Translations under genes and position numbers: made by a program | Source: Annona cherimola | Taxonomy: Eukaryota > Streptophyta > Magnoliopsida > Magnoliales > Annonaceae | Length of the DNA stretch: 64,000 nucleotides | NCBI GenBank assembly: GCA_030490835.1 | Contig: CM059971.1 | Span: forward strand, 50,454,012-50,518,011 | Direction: 5' to 3' | Shown: one piece after another, positions 10,495 to 21,693 of the stretch | Position numbering within the stretch: the first letter of the stretch is position 1 | Layout: every line of letters starts with the position of its first letter | Notes under the pieces: model-generated | Seen by the model: only the letters and a program-made list of their open reading frames with translations | What the model was told of the DNA's origin: nothing | Database searches by the model: none

Positions 10495-13066
10495 AAAATT
10501 AAATTCAAATATAGTAGGTACGTTTAGGAGGATTAGGGTGGGTTTTTTTGCATAAGCTCTAAATATTAAATATGTTAGTTTTGTCTCATAAATATAAGAG
10601 GTTTTGTTTAAATGCATCCATTTGCATTAAAATTTTAAAACCAAGTTCAAAATCCACCTTTTCTTGTTTTTCTTTGAATTTTTTTTATAAGACTATTAAT
10701 GTAAGTCTATTTAATCCATAAATCAAGTTTTTCCCTTTTTAGAGATGAATATATATTTTTATTTTTTAGAAATAAGAGTATATATACACATTTTAATTAA
10801 ATGACTAAAATACCTCTATTTTTAAAAATAAAATATATATATACACTTCCAAAAATTATAAAATTTGATGCATAAGTTGAATACAATAAATTAGCAATTT
10901 TACAATAAATTTCAAAAAAAGAATAAAAAGATTTAAACCTAGTTAAACTAAAATTTTGATGCAAATATAACATCAAATATAAGCGGCTCACTTGATACTA
11001 GACACACATGTTTTGTGTACTCCAAAGTTGGCTAGTTGAGTTTGCCCTGCCTAGCAGAAGGATATAGACTCCACATATTGAGAAACGGTTTATGATGATG
11101 GATGATGGATTCAAACTTTATAATCTTGCTAGTTTCCTTGATTTTGGTCTTTTTACAAACGAGGATGTTTCTACGAAACCCTCTTTCTATGTAACTCCAT
11201 CCATTTTCAACATCTAAATAGTTGATGAAAAATTCACTTAATTTATTGTATTGAATATCACTTATATTATCATAAAAACTCTTTCATTTGTCTAATATCA
11301 TAATATATGGGCCCTATTTACAAACAAGTAAAATTAACGTAATAAAGTAATTTAATGCTAAATATCAAATTTTAATTAGTATTTTCAATATCTAAACCAT
11401 TTAAAATATCGTTAGTACATGGATAAACAATTCTATAAAGTATTACTACATTTCAATATATATGTGAATGAATCTAAGTATTCTTTCTAATATACACATG
11501 AATGTACTTATTTTTGAACAAATGTGACCTATGTACATATTGGATTTGAATGCAACTTAGTTTCATAACTAAATAAATGATGTTAAATGTAATGAATTGA
11601 TTGAATTTTCTATCAAACATTAAAATCTTAAATTTCGAATAGATTACATGGAACATTTTGCATATGTGCTTATAAAAGTTGACACTTATATTGCATCCTT
11701 GTCCCATAGTATGGCAAGTTAGAAAATGTGCCTATAGAGCTTGCATGAACTTTGTACCCCTTTGGCCTTTTATCTGGGCTTCGTATTTTATTTTATTTTT
11801 TTTCTAAAAATGATAAAAATGTGTTTACCCTGTTGAAATGATAAAAATGTCTATGCCTTGCATACTTTGAGATAATTTAAAATAGTATTCTGAAAAAAAA
11901 ATAGTATATGATTTTGTATCCCTTGAGTTAATTAAAAGTAGTATACAATTTTTCACGACTACTTTTTTTGATTGAACAACTATTATGTTTCAATTATGAC
12001 AATAATGTTCCAAATAATAAATATATTTATTTTAATATTATTATGAAGGATGTGGCCCATGTGGGCATGCGTTTTCCACATTCCAACAGGATAAATGACT
12101 TTTTTTTGGATATTTCAAGAAAAATTTTAATGGAATACGAAGAAAATCTAATGAAGGGACATGCATTCAATTTCTTACAAACATATAGATATTTGTTAAT
12201 TTGTCAAACTAAAGGACATGGATGCAATCTAGTTACGCATATTTGCGAAAAGGCACCTCGATTATTACAGGAATAAAATTTTTGCTTTTGGAATCTTTTT
12301 TTTTTCCCCACTCATTATGCTATGCGTCTGCAGTGCATAATTCGAATCTAAACGTCCAAGTTTTTTTTTTTTTAGTCTTAAAAAATTAGAATATGTATCT
12401 GGCCTGGTGTACAAACACGGGATGATTCAAGGTAGCAAATCTCCGCAACAATCCCTAGCAAACTTTATATTTAAAAGTAGTTTACAAGTTCTATCGTTAC
12501 TCTTTACCCTTGGCATCATGTCTTACTTTTAGGTACGAGAAATGATCAAGTTTCACCGGACTAAGTAATGACTTATTAACTTACCTCAAAAAATTAATTT
12601 AAATATTTTTTTTGCTTTTTTCTTCATACATTTGTTTATCTAGGTGTATTTAAAATATAAATTAACTTTTACCATTTTTTGATATGTGTATATATTTTTT
12701 TAAATTTTTAAACAGGGACATTTTTAGCCATATTTAAAATGTCTAAACAATATAAATACATATTCAAAAATGTAAAACGTAGTTTATATGTTAAATACAT
12801 CTATATTAACAAGTTTACAAGAAAAAACAAAGAAGTTATTTAAATGGGTTTTTGAAGTACTTAGCTAATGCTAACAGGATTATTTCTTAGTTACAAAAAA
12901 AATTTTAAAGATCGATTTGTGTATATTTTGGAACGATGAGTTTTTTGCATTTTGGATAAACTACGTGTTTTTGCTTTTTAAACTTCGGTTTTGCACATTT
13001 ATTTTTCAATCCCTGTAAGCTAGCTTGTTTTACACGGTTAAAACACCCATACAATAGATGATTACA
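10495..13066. other. Unassigned AT-rich DNA with a possible foldback element
   Basis: Very AT-rich, with no recognisable gene. Between about 12580 and 12870 the sequence is partly self-complementary: ACCTCAAAAAATTAATTTAAAT on the left pairs loosely with ATTTAAATGGGTTTTTGAAGT on the right, and GTGTATTTAAAATATAAA pairs with TTTATATGTTAAATACATC. This suggests an old MITE related in style to the one at 2188. A second weak foldback may lie at 10640-10990. A 102-codon frame at 11968-12276 (+) has no recognisable motif and the composition of its surroundings, so I do not call it a gene. Confidence 0.35.
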
Positions 13067-13273
13067 TCAGTTCGCCACGATGCGGTCAAATGCAAGTGTA
13101 TGATTGTGGTTGTGCTGCCAAAAGCCATATTCTTCAAGCAGCCAAGCGTACGCAGCCACGGCTATTGGCAACCTAGTTGCAGCAGATCGTAGGCGAGGGT
13201 CGATTAAGAGATCCGATTTAACGATTCGAAAGTGATTTGATTTTGATGAAGGCCCATCAGAGTCGCATTGAAG
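13067..13273 (-). CDS. Candidate terminal exon of an unidentified plant gene
   Basis: A GC-richer island in AT-rich DNA. On the minus strand an AG acceptor (TTGTTACAG) at 13274-13275 precedes 68 open codons and a TGA stop. The reading includes KSDLLIDPRLRSAATRLPIA, then VAAYAWLLEEYGFW, then HNHNHTLAFDRIVAN. The balanced amino-acid composition and sharp composition change suggest real coding sequence, either the last exon of a gene or a captured gene fragment. I do not recognise the family. Possible upstream exons on the right (for instance 13332-13380, open in one frame) would require an implausibly short intron to join in phase, so I do not assert them. It may be a relic truncated by LTR H. 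Confidence 0.35.
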   Translation of the reverse strand, partial: LQCDSDGPSSKSNHFRIVKSDLLIDPRLRSAATRLPIAVAAYAWLLEEYGFWQHNHNHTLAFDRIVAN

Positions 13274-13704
13274 CTGTAACAACCCCCACCTAGAGTTAGT
13301 GATACACACTGTCCTAGTTTCAAGTGTTTACCCAGGATTTGCCATGTCAGATGAAATATAATGCAGACCACTTGCAGCACCTGAAAATTAAGATTGAAGT
13401 ACGTTCCACAGAACTGATCAAGTAGAGAGCAACCACATGCATATATGACTCTATCAAAGGAAATGCACAACAACATGATCCACTGTGTATGGTTCTCCAC
13501 ATAGCTCATAATGGAGCAAACTCACAGTCCTTCAGGGAAATAACACAGTCTGCAAAAGGACAACTATGGCCCCTAGGGAATAACACACTGTCTACGAAGG
13601 GACATTCCAAGGTAGCTTTCCAACATGCATAGAACCTATGGAGGAATTAAATGAAAACCAACACATCCTCAGGTCCCACATATGCAAATCCTATCCATAT
13701 GCCT
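13274..13704. other. Unassigned DNA between candidate exon and LTR H
   Basis: No transposon end or gene recognised. It contains two loosely similar segments around AATAACACA(C/G)TCT near 13540 and 13580. Its right edge is where similarity to the gypsy-type LTRs begins abruptly. Confidence 0.4.
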
Positions 13705-16123
13705 TATCTCAAGTAAGCAAGTGAACTTTCCAAATTATTGATTTCTCCTTATGTGTCGAAATGATTTAAGATGTTATGTCGATACTTTTATAAATGTTTT
13801 ACAAGCGAGCAAATACAAGTTTTGAAAATGACGGCTTTAATGAAAAGTTGTAAGTTTTGGAAAATGATGGCTTTAATGAAAAGCCTCAAGTTTTGCTTCA
13901 TGGGAAACAAGCAACACTTTTTATGTTTTATACCGATAGTTTTAAGAATTTGCTTACAAGCAAGTAAGTTCCTTATGATGTTGTTTTCAAAAGAATTTTA
14001 TAAGAAAAAGAAAATTTCGCCCTTTTTTACAAAGCAATATTTGCAAATAAGTTTTGAGTTTATTCTTACGATATTTTGTGATAAACAACTATGTTTATGA
14101 AAGAAAAAGAAAAAGAAAAAGGGATTGATCTATGGAAAAAGATTGGTTTTTCTATGTCATGATATTTAAATATAAACAATAATTTGGACATAGTCCATAT
14201 GTTTTGAAATGATATTCAAAAAGTTTTGATTTCTTTTAGATAAGGAAATATGTTGAGAATGTTTTGAAAAATGTTTATACGGATATTGTTAAAACGGGGT
14301 TTAAGGATGACCAACCCAATAAGTTGATTTCATATAATGGTTTGGTTTCGGGTTGCTAAAGTGGCATACAAAAGACTATGCAAGCCCCTTTCTATGTAAA
14401 AATGGCAAAATAGATATGTGGACAAGAATTTGACTTTGGAATGGTTGAGAAGGGGATGGTATAATTGCATAACTTTTGTGAGCAAAAAGGCCCGGAAATG
14501 GAAACCAAGAAAATGCTAGGAAAATATATTCTTGAAAATCCAAAAGATTTGAAGTTTCTTTATTATAAGGATTTTTAAAATCTATTGTTTTTTCAAAACA
14601 TCTCAAATGCTCATCAAAATATTTTACTCAAAATATTTCTCAAAGAATTTAAGGAAGGTCATCCGAAAATTAGATTTCAAATGACAACTTGTTTAAAGTG
14701 AGTGCGCTCGCTTTACAAGTTGACACGAACCGCGGTCTGCGATGTATTCCATATAGAAATGAATAATAAGACAGGTGGACAAAAGTATATGATATTAGAT
14801 GAAAGTTTTAAATATTTTTAAAGACGTTTTTTCATTCAAAAATTATTTACAAAAAAGGTTAGAAAATATTGTTATTTTAAATGTTTTCTTGAATACTTCA
14901 AATAATTTATGAAATATAAATGTTTTAAGGTTGGCCATCCTTACAAAATGTTTTGAGTATATAACTCGTTAACATGGGTTAAGCCCAGTTTTCAAGATTT
15001 GAAAGAAATACAGACTGAGGTCTGTAGTATTTTATAAAAGCATGATAGCATTAAGCTTTTAGAAAAGGAACACAGACTGTGGTCTGTGGTTTTTATAAAA
15101 TCATGCTAGCACGTGAATGTGAAGGAAACGTGTGCACAAGGGGTCATGTACTAGGTCTACTGTAGAGGATATGCAAGCCGGACGCGGTTGCAAATCGGGC
15201 CCCCTTTGCATAGGCCGAGTCGCTTGAATAAGGCTAAATGCCGGCGGCGCCCTCCCTGAAATGGGAGATGGACACGGATAGTCGCCTGGCTCACGGGCTA
15301 TCATCTGGAAAGGTTTCTCTCGTAAGGAAGGATGATTACTTGATAAGTGTCACCTACGAGATGGACAGAGACGTATTGCATGTTGCATATGCTTAAAAAG
15401 GGGTTTTATGAAAAATATTTTAGGACATGAAAATGTCCTGTGAGAAAAGGAGTTTCGATGACCAGTATTTTAGAACATAAATATGTTCATGGAAAAAGAA
15501 TTTATATGTCAAGTTTTATAAAAAAAATGTTTGCCATGAATCAGGATTATGAAATGTTTATGAAAGGTATTTATGAAAAGGTTTCCTCCAATTGCTAGTC
15601 GAACGCTTGTTAAGCGTCTACTACTAAAAGGTGAGAAATGCATTTAAAATGAAAAATGCTTGCTTATTGAGTTTCGACTCATGTTTTGTTTTCCCCAACC
15701 ATAGATAGGTACTGCACAGGCCATGCAGGAAAGGAAAAGAGTATGAAGAAAACTTTTCAACAAGTTGGTCTGTATATGGTATGAATGATTATATGGAATC
15801 TTCAAAATATGTATGTATGAAATGTTTAGATTGAAAGAACTTGTGATGTAGATAAGTCAGTTATTGTGATATAAATAATATATGTGAAATTAATGTCAAA
15901 AATATGTTCATATATGATGATATGATTATGAGTATCATGCGTAAAGTTGATGACAAGTGTTTGTTATGTGATGAAAAACAAAAAAAAAAGGAATGAAAAA
16001 AAATTTGGACGAGATCCAATTTAAAAATCCCGCCGTGTGATCAGGGCAACAATCCTGAGTCACGTTTACTAATCAATAAAGATCCTGGAGTAAGGCTTCT
16101 AGGCACCCGGGTCGGGGCGCCAC
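13705..16123 (+). mobile_element. LTR H, 5'-truncated gypsy-family LTR
   Basis: Colinear with C1 and C2: it opens at CAAGTAAGCAAGTGAACTTTCC, then carries the block beginning CGAACCGCGGTCTGCG (14728), the CAGACTG(T/A)GGTCTG hairpins (15010-15090), GGCGGCGCCCTCCCTGA (15243), a short GGACAT palindrome stretch (15420-15520), the stem-loop at 16040-16058 and a terminal GGGGCGCCACA at 16113-16123. The first part of the LTR is missing. No initiator-tRNA PBS follows the 3' end, so this is a truncated solo LTR or the remnant of an element whose interior is gone. Open frames inside are incidental. Confidence 0.75.
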
Positions 16124-18573
16124 AAAAGAGGTTGGGAAGGTATGCCCTAAATCTGATTCTTAAGGGTATGCAAAAGGGTGTCCAAAGAGGAGTGCAAAAG
16201 GTACTCAAAACATGTGTAGAAGTTGTTGTTTTGGAAAGCAACCAATATATGGATTTTAAACAGGTGATATTAGCCTAGATTCGGTTTAAGAAAAGCATGA
16301 TTAATTGCTGAAATATATGGATTAAAAATCTGTTTTGATTTAAGTATCAAAAGAGACGTTGAAAGTGTGTAAAACAGGTCCCAAAGTTGTAGTTTTGGAA
16401 CCCTATGATAAATGGATTAAAATTTCAGAAATAAACCCTAAATTATATGTTATTTAAGGGGTTTAATCATGCTGAATTGGGATACAAGTCACTGTTTTGA
16501 AAAAGTTTAAGAAATACATAGGTTATGCAACATAAGATGAGTGTATATAGAAGGATATATATGGACAAGTGATAAATGACTTATGTGATTTGCTAAAATG
16601 TAAAAATGCATGAAATCATGATGAAATGCATGATTATGTTGTTGTTTTGATAATTAAGTATAATCTCAAATTTTGAGATGAAGATGTCATATATGTGCCT
16701 AAAGTGAGCACCGACGTATGAAATATGAAAAATATGTGAAAAATGACAAACGGGAGGTAATGAACATCCATATGATGATTTAATAAAAGATTATGATGTG
16801 TATAAAAGTTTACCTTACATAAGGGTATTAAAAATGGAATGAATGGATCATGTGATGGATATGTTATGTTGTTATGTATGAGCACCCGACTTGAAAGAAA
16901 AGTGGGTTAAGTTAGTTTAAAGTAAATCCAAATGGATTCATGTAGGTTGAAAAACCCTAAGGGATGTAAGCATTTAAATTTGATGCATATAAATGAAATG
17001 TCATTTTCATTTATCTAGGCAAAGGTAAGGAAAGGTATGGAGAAAGGGATTAAGGCTATCTTAGGTAAGCAAGCGAACTTTCCAAAATAATATTTTCTTT
17101 TTATGTGTTGACATGATTGAAAATATTTATGATGATATTTTAACGAATGGGCAAGCACAAATTTTGAAAATGATGACTTTTATGAAAAGCTATAAGTTTT
17201 GGAAAAGGATGACTTTAATGGAAAGCCTTAAGGTTTGCTTCATGGGAAGCAAGCAACGCTTTTTAAGATAATTCTTTTATGACAAGTGTTGCCAAAGGTT
17301 GGGAATGCTTTATGTTTGATGGATTTAGAAATTTACTTACAAGTAGGCAAATTCTTCACGATGTTGTTTGTTAAGGATTTTATGCTTTACGCCAATGAAT
17401 TTTTAAGCAAGCAAGTTCTTTATGATGTTGATTTCAAAAGGGATTTGATTTCGATGCCTTCATGTTTAATTGTAAATGATAATTTGGACATGGTCCATAT
17501 GTTGGAAATGATATAAGAAAAGTTTTGATTTCTTTTAGATAAGGAAATATGTTGAGAATGTCTTGAAAAATATTTATATGAATGTTGTTAAAAAGGGGTT
17601 TAAGGATGTCCAACCCGATAAGTTAATTTCATAATATGGTTTGATTTCGAGTTGCTAGAATGACATGTAAAAGGCTATACAAGCCCCTCTTTATATAAAA
17701 AAAAAGATGGATATGTGGATGGGGATTTGATATTAGAGTGGTTGAGAAGGGGATGGTACAATTGCATAACCTTTGTGAGCAAAAGACCCCGAAATGGAAA
17801 CTAAGAAAATGCTAGGAAAATACATGATTTATTCTTGAAAATTCAAAAGCTTTGAAGTTCTTTCATCATAAGGATTTTAAGATTTATTGTTTTCTCAAAT
17901 ATTTCAATTGTTTATCAAAATATTTTATTCAAAATTTTTCTAAAAGAATTTAAGGAAGGTCATCCTAAAACTAGATTTCAAATGAAACTTGTTTAAAGTG
18001 GGTGTGCTCGCTTTACAAGTTGACATGGACTGCGGTCTGTGATGTTCTTTTTCAAAATGATTTAAAAAGACACAAACCTCGATCTGTGATGTTTTTGAAG
18101 AATGGATGCGGACTGCGGTCTGTGATCCCTCTTTTTCAAGCTGGTTTAAAAGGACACGGGCTGTGGTCTGTGATACTTTAGACCACATGGACTACGGTCT
18201 GTGATGATGATGTATGGTGCACCAATACAAGGAATAGGTTGGTTGTAGAGTACGGTCGGAGATAGACCGAGACCCACTCTACATATGGCTAAGTCGCTAA
18301 GGGATGGCAGGAGGCCAGCGGCGCCCTCCCTGAGATGGGAGAAGATGAAAGAATGGCTGCTTGATTAGCGTGCTATTAATGATGGATTCTCTTCCAAAAG
18401 GTAGAATGATCACTTGCTAAGTATCACTACTGAATGGGGAGAAATGCATTTGCATATGTTTTGCTTTTGAAAACCCCAAGGATTGGGACATAAAAGTGTT
18501 TATATGAAAAGTTATCCTTTATGAAAATTTTATAAGCCATAATTAGGTGTTTTACACAAAAAGGTGTAAATAA
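16124..18573 (+). mobile_element. LTR C1, left portion (5' LTR of element C, split by element B)
   Basis: From about 16230 the sequence matches C2, F and D in order: AAAATCTGTTTTGA, a TTTTGGAACCCTATGATAAATGG stretch, the GGTAAGCAAGCGAACTTTCC segment (17065), five CGGACTGCGGTCTG-type hairpins (18020-18200), GGCGCCCTCCCTGAGATGGG and TTTTACACAAAAAGGTGTAAATAA, ending at 18573. The homologous sequence resumes at 37242 on the other side of element B. Its 5' limit is unclear: 16124-16230 is joined to the end of LTR H without a clean TG start. Confidence 0.7.
18020..18200. repeat. Cluster of five CGGACTGCGGTCTGTG-type hairpins in LTR C1
   Basis: Quasi-palindromes near 18027 (TGGACTGCGGTCTGTGATG), 18070 (CAAACCTCGATCTGTGATG), 18110 (GCGGACTGCGGTCTGTGAT), 18155 (CGGGCTGTGGTCTGTGATA) and 18187 (TGGACTACGGTCTGTGATG), about 35-45 bp apart. 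The same block is in C2 (40480-40660), with looser versions in H, D, F and G. Confidence 0.85.
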
Positions 18574-19420
18574 CAAGTGCAACTTTTCATAAAATTTTCG
18601 CTTCTTGTGGATTCACTTGATTTCTGCCTCCGCCTTTGGGATATATACAGTGGGCAATTAGCAACTTGAGGACCCTCAACCTAGGGGATAAGTCCATGTA
18701 GTGTAGAAACTTGATCCCAAGGTGATATTTGTTGCTCCTAGTGAGCTGGTTGTACATTTGAGCGAGAGATAGGTTGGCGGGTAGCTGTTCATCCTCAAAT
18801 GGTACTCTTAAGACTCTACCGATCTTCATAAAAGCCTGATCTTGACTTGGGGCCCCCATTGTCCCTAAGAACATCTCAACTCCTTCAACAAAGGTGCTAA
18901 AGTATTCTTGATCCCACAGATAGTAAAAAATGCAGGTTAAATCAGGATATACCCTGTCATCGGCTTTTAACAGTCTCGTCCAACCTTGGAAATCTAGTAA
19001 CTCCTCGATTTCAAACTCATAATCACTTAAAAATTTGAAATCTATTATCTTGGGTATGAAAACCTTATGTTCGTAGAAACTCTTGTAAAATCTGTTGTGC
19101 TGTAGCTCGGTCTTGAAATAAGTGGTTGACATTTTCAAGACCCGTCCCTTTGTAGTTGGAGTTCCCCTTCTTCTATCCCCTGTTTCAGTGTTATGGGAAG
19201 TCTGGGGTTCTTCTTCCCTAGGAGCAGACATTGATGGAGTCCCGGCTTGGAATCGGACCAGACGGCCGGTAGAAGTCAACGGTTCTTCCCGAGAATGCTT
19301 GGAGGGAGTTCATTGTCTCCTGGGAATTTCTTCTTCGGCTTGGGAGCCGGATGGTCTAGGAACTGGCCTTTAGGATGGTTTAGATACGGCCAATTTGGGT
19401 ATTCTAGATTTGGGTGCCAT
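18574..19420 (-). pseudogene. Element B third ORF (envelope-like / putative plant transposon protein), truncated
   Basis: The start codon at 19418-19420 reads MAPKSRIPKLAVSKPS and then hits a stop. The frame resumes and is open through LKMSTTYFKTELQHNRFYK, FEIEELLDFQGWTRLL and YPKGGGRNQVNPQEAKIL, closely matching ORF3 of element A. Similarity ends at about 18574 where the sequence switches to LTR C1, so roughly the last 40 percent of the protein is missing. The product is the third ORF typical of SIRE/Maximus copia elements; its biochemical role is not established. Confidence 0.82.
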
Positions 19421-19489
19421 TTGAGATGGGTTTTTGCAAATGGAATTATAAAGTGGGATTTGCGAGAAAAATGGAAAGTTTGAGAGAAG

Positions 19490-20095
19490 GAGAGGAAATG
19501 ACAGCGAGAGAGAGAGAGAGTGAAAGAGATATAAAAGGAAGCAAGGAGGCTGGGAGATAAACTGAGAGCAAATGCCTGAGATATATGGAGAGAAAAAAAT
19601 GAGAAACAGAGAGAGATGGAGATACCAAAATGGAGAGAGAAAGATGGACTGAAAACGAGAGAGGGAGTGGATAGAGAGAGAGAGAGATGAATCGAGAGGG
19701 AGAGAAATAGGGAGATAGTGAAGCACAGAGAGAGAGACAGAGAGGAGAGACTGTGAGAGAGAGAGAGCTCGAGCGGGAGATTTTAAGGGAAAATGAGAGA
19801 GAGCTTAAGCTGGAGAGAGGAAGGGCGGACTGAGAGAGATGAAGATCGGAGAGATGGAAACCGGAGAAATAGAGAGAGACCGGAGAGAAAACCAGAGGGA
19901 GAGAATTCGACAGCGCGGAGAGGAGAAATGAAGAAGAAGAGAAGAGAACAGAGGAAGAAGGATGGGAAGCCCGACGGTCGCGCGCTGAAGTCGACTTCGC
20001 CCTTGATGCGGAGTCGACTTCGCTTTCTGGAGTCGACTTCACCGAAGTCGACTTGGGTTGTTCGGAGTTGACTTGGCCTATCGACTTGGACTTTT
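19490..20095. repeat. GA-rich tract and GTCGACTT repeats upstream of B ORF3
   Basis: On the + strand 19490-19960 is dense in GAGAGA, so CT-rich on the coding strand and directly upstream of the ORF3 start. At 19985-20090 it is followed by several GAGTCGACTT copies. The same arrangement occurs in element A (25262-25650). The long low-complexity frames here are artefacts. Confidence 0.85.
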
Positions 20096-20124
20096 CTAAG
20101 TCCATTTTTCCTATCTTATTGTTT

Positions 20125-21693
20125 CTAATTTAACTCAATCATCCTCATATCATTTATAATTTTATAAAATGATTCTTTTGCTAAAGGTTTGGTGAATATA
20201 TTTGCAATTTGGTTCTCAATTTTCACATATTCCAAACAAATATCATGATTTTCAACATGTTCACGAATAAAATGATGTCTTACATCTATATGTTTTGTTC
20301 TAAAATGCAATATAGGATTTTTAGTTAAACAAATTGCACTTGTATTATCACATCTAATTGAAATATTATAATAATTAACACCATAATCTTTAAGTTGCTG
20401 TTTCATCCAAAGTAGTTGGGCACAACAGCTCTCAGCGGCTATATATTCTGCTCCGCTGTAGATAGAGCAACACTAGTTTGTTTCCGTGAATACCATGATA
20501 CCAACATGTTTCTAAGAAATTGACATGTTCTACTAGTACATCCGAGTAGCCGATTTAATCAAAAGTTGACCCCTTTAGATACCATAGTCCAAGATTAGTT
20601 GTATTTATCAAATATTTAAAAATTCTTTTTACAGCCATTAAATGTGATTCTTTAGGACATGATTGAAATCTAGAACACATGCAAACACTGAAAAGAATAT
20701 TGGGTCTAGAAGCAGTTAAATATAACAAAGATCCTATCATGCTTCTATATAGTTTTTGTTCAACAGATTTACCCTTTTCATATGTATCGATCTTGATTGT
20801 TGAACTCATTGGAGTGTTTGCTCCCTTGCTAGTTTGCATTCCGAATTTCTTTAACATTTCTTTGATCTACTTGGACTAATTTATAAAGATCCCTACGGCT
20901 TGTTGCTTGATTTGCAGTCCAAGGAAGAAATTTAATTCTCCCATCATGCTCATTTCGAATTCGCTCTGCATAATCTTAGAAAATTCTTAGCATAGAGTTT
21001 CGTCAGTAGCACCAAATATTATATCATTTACGTATATTTGAACAATTAAAATATTCTTACTTTTATACTTGATGAATAATGTAGTATCAACCTTTCCTCT
21101 TTGAAATTCATGATCAGTTAAAAATTTGTTCAACCTTTCATACCAAGCTCGTGGAGCTTGTTTTAGTTCATATAATGCTTTAGTTAATTTATAAACATAA
21201 TTTGATTGATCATTTTCTTCAAATCCTGGGGGTTGTTCCACATAAACTTCTTCATTCAAGTATCCATTCAAAAATGCGCTTTTCACATCCATTTGAAACA
21301 ATTTGAAATCCATGTGAGAAACAAATGCTAGTAAAATACGTATGGCTTCTAATCTAGCCACAGGTGCGTATGATTCTTCAAAATCAATCCCTTCTTCTTG
21401 GGAATAACCTTTGGCTACTAGTCTGGCTTTATTTCTTATTATAAGTCCACTTTCGTCTAATTCGTTCCTAAATACCCATTTGGTACCAATAATAGTGCAA
21501 TCTTTGGGTTTAGGAACTAAATGTCATACATTATTTCTTTCAAATTGATTTAGCTCTTCTTGTAGTGCAATAATCTAGTTTTCATCATTAAGAGCTTGAT
21601 CAATAGTTGTCGGTTCAATTTTTGACACAAAAGCATATTGTCCACAAATATTTTATTTTGACCTTTTAGTCTTTACTCCTTCATAGATATTGC
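20125..21693 (-). pseudogene. Element B pol, RT and RNase H portion, broken
   Basis: On the minus strand, fragments read [40 protein letters not shown], then [30 protein letters not shown] and finally [20 protein letters not shown] and [13 protein letters not shown], the order of copia reverse transcriptase followed by RNase H. Frames are interrupted several times. The RT catalytic box reads YVND where A has YVDD, which would remove a metal-binding Asp. It is the direct continuation of 32239-33733 across inserted element A. Confidence 0.9.
21689..21693. repeat. 5-bp target-site duplication of element A (left copy, ATTGC)
   Basis: ATTGC at 21689-21693 abuts the left LTR and recurs at 32234-32238 just outside the right LTR. 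A 5-bp duplication is usual for copia integrase, and it joins the two halves of B pol exactly. Confidence 0.95.

Noticed and set aside
11968..12276. 102-codon plus-strand frame in AT-rich DNA
   Set aside because: No recognisable motif, no splice or promoter context, composition equals flanks.
13771..14100. 109-codon plus-strand frame
   Set aside because: Lies in LTR H; the homologous part of C1 and C2 is not open, so it is incidental.
19370..20105. Long Ser/Leu-rich minus-strand frames upstream of B ORF3
   Set aside because: Low-complexity CT tract; the real ORF3 start is the MAPK codon at 19420.
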